This document shows, in pieces, positions 6,110 to 6,151 of a stretch of DNA of 6,151 nt. The stretch's first letter is position 1, and each line of letters opens with the position of its first letter. The notes beneath the pieces were generated by a model that saw only the letters and a list, made by a program, of their open reading frames with translations, searched no databases and was not told where the DNA came from. A program made the position numbers and the translations under genes. Origin of the DNA: Avimonoglobus sp965151315 (GTDB lineage Bacteria; Bacillota; Clostridia; UBA1381); the NCBI GenBank assembly GCA_965151315.1, contig CBCTZG010000116.1:1-6151 (forward strand), given 5' to 3'.

Positions 6110-6151
6110 TAAAGGTAGACACATGGAAAACCACCATGTTGTTTACCTTTG
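6110..6151 (+). terminator. Probable terminator hairpin after the amidohydrolase gene
   Basis: AAAGGTAGAC (6111-6120) and ACATGG (6121-6126) pair with CCATGT (6134-6139) and GTTTACCTTT (6141-6150). This gives a 16-bp stem with one bulged T (6140), one G-U pair and a 7-base loop. It starts about 40 bases after the stop codon. The window ends one base after the stem, so a T run cannot be seen. It may terminate the rightward operon or, being nearly symmetric, serve a convergent gene as well. Positions 6071-6110 show nothing else. Confidence 0.5.

Overview
The window looks like chromosomal DNA from a Gram-positive anaerobe of the class Clostridia, probably a gut Lachnospiraceae or Oscillospiraceae relative. 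The grounds are strong purine-rich Shine-Dalgarno (SD) sites, a TTG start behind an AGGAGGG site, a DUF975 membrane protein, clostridial-style KdgK and KDPG aldolase sequences, a GT2 enzyme of the GtrB/CsbB type, and GC-rich coding DNA separated by AT-rich intergenic DNA. The genus cannot be told from sequence alone. I saw no mobile element, RNA gene, CRISPR array or broken gene.

Layout. Positions 1-93 are non-coding and hold two hairpins. The one at 54-82 is a likely terminator for the leftward genes; the one at 1-44 may serve a rightward gene ending outside the window. Three leftward (minus strand) genes follow, in transcription order from right to left: a five-helix DUF975 membrane protein (2810-1836), KDPG/KHG aldolase eda (1781-1140) and 2-keto-3-deoxygluconate kinase kdgK (1122-94). 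The 160-base region 2811-2970 is a divergent, AT-rich promoter region with a good minus-10 element facing each way. Three rightward genes follow: a GT2 polyprenyl-phosphate-type glycosyltransferase (2971-3954), thioredoxin reductase trxB (best start 3985, end 4905) and a metal-dependent amidohydrolase (4910-6070). A 16-bp hairpin (6111-6150), probably a terminator, reaches the right edge.

How the genes work together. KdgK phosphorylates KDG to KDPG and Eda splits KDPG into pyruvate and glyceraldehyde 3-phosphate, so this pair is the complete lower part of hexuronate (pectin/alginate-type sugar acid) catabolism. The upper-pathway enzymes and a regulator are not in the window. The rightward genes are tightly packed (gaps of 30 and 4 bases) and probably co-transcribed, but they have no obvious shared pathway: lipid-linked sugar transfer, thiol redox and an amidohydrolase of unknown substrate.

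Most of the window is ordinary core metabolism, and I see no convincing new multi-gene system. The points most worth a second look are the unassigned amidohydrolase coupled to trxB, a changed residue in the TrxB NADPH motif, the Gly/Tyr-rich loop of the DUF975 protein, and small palindromes at the two control regions.
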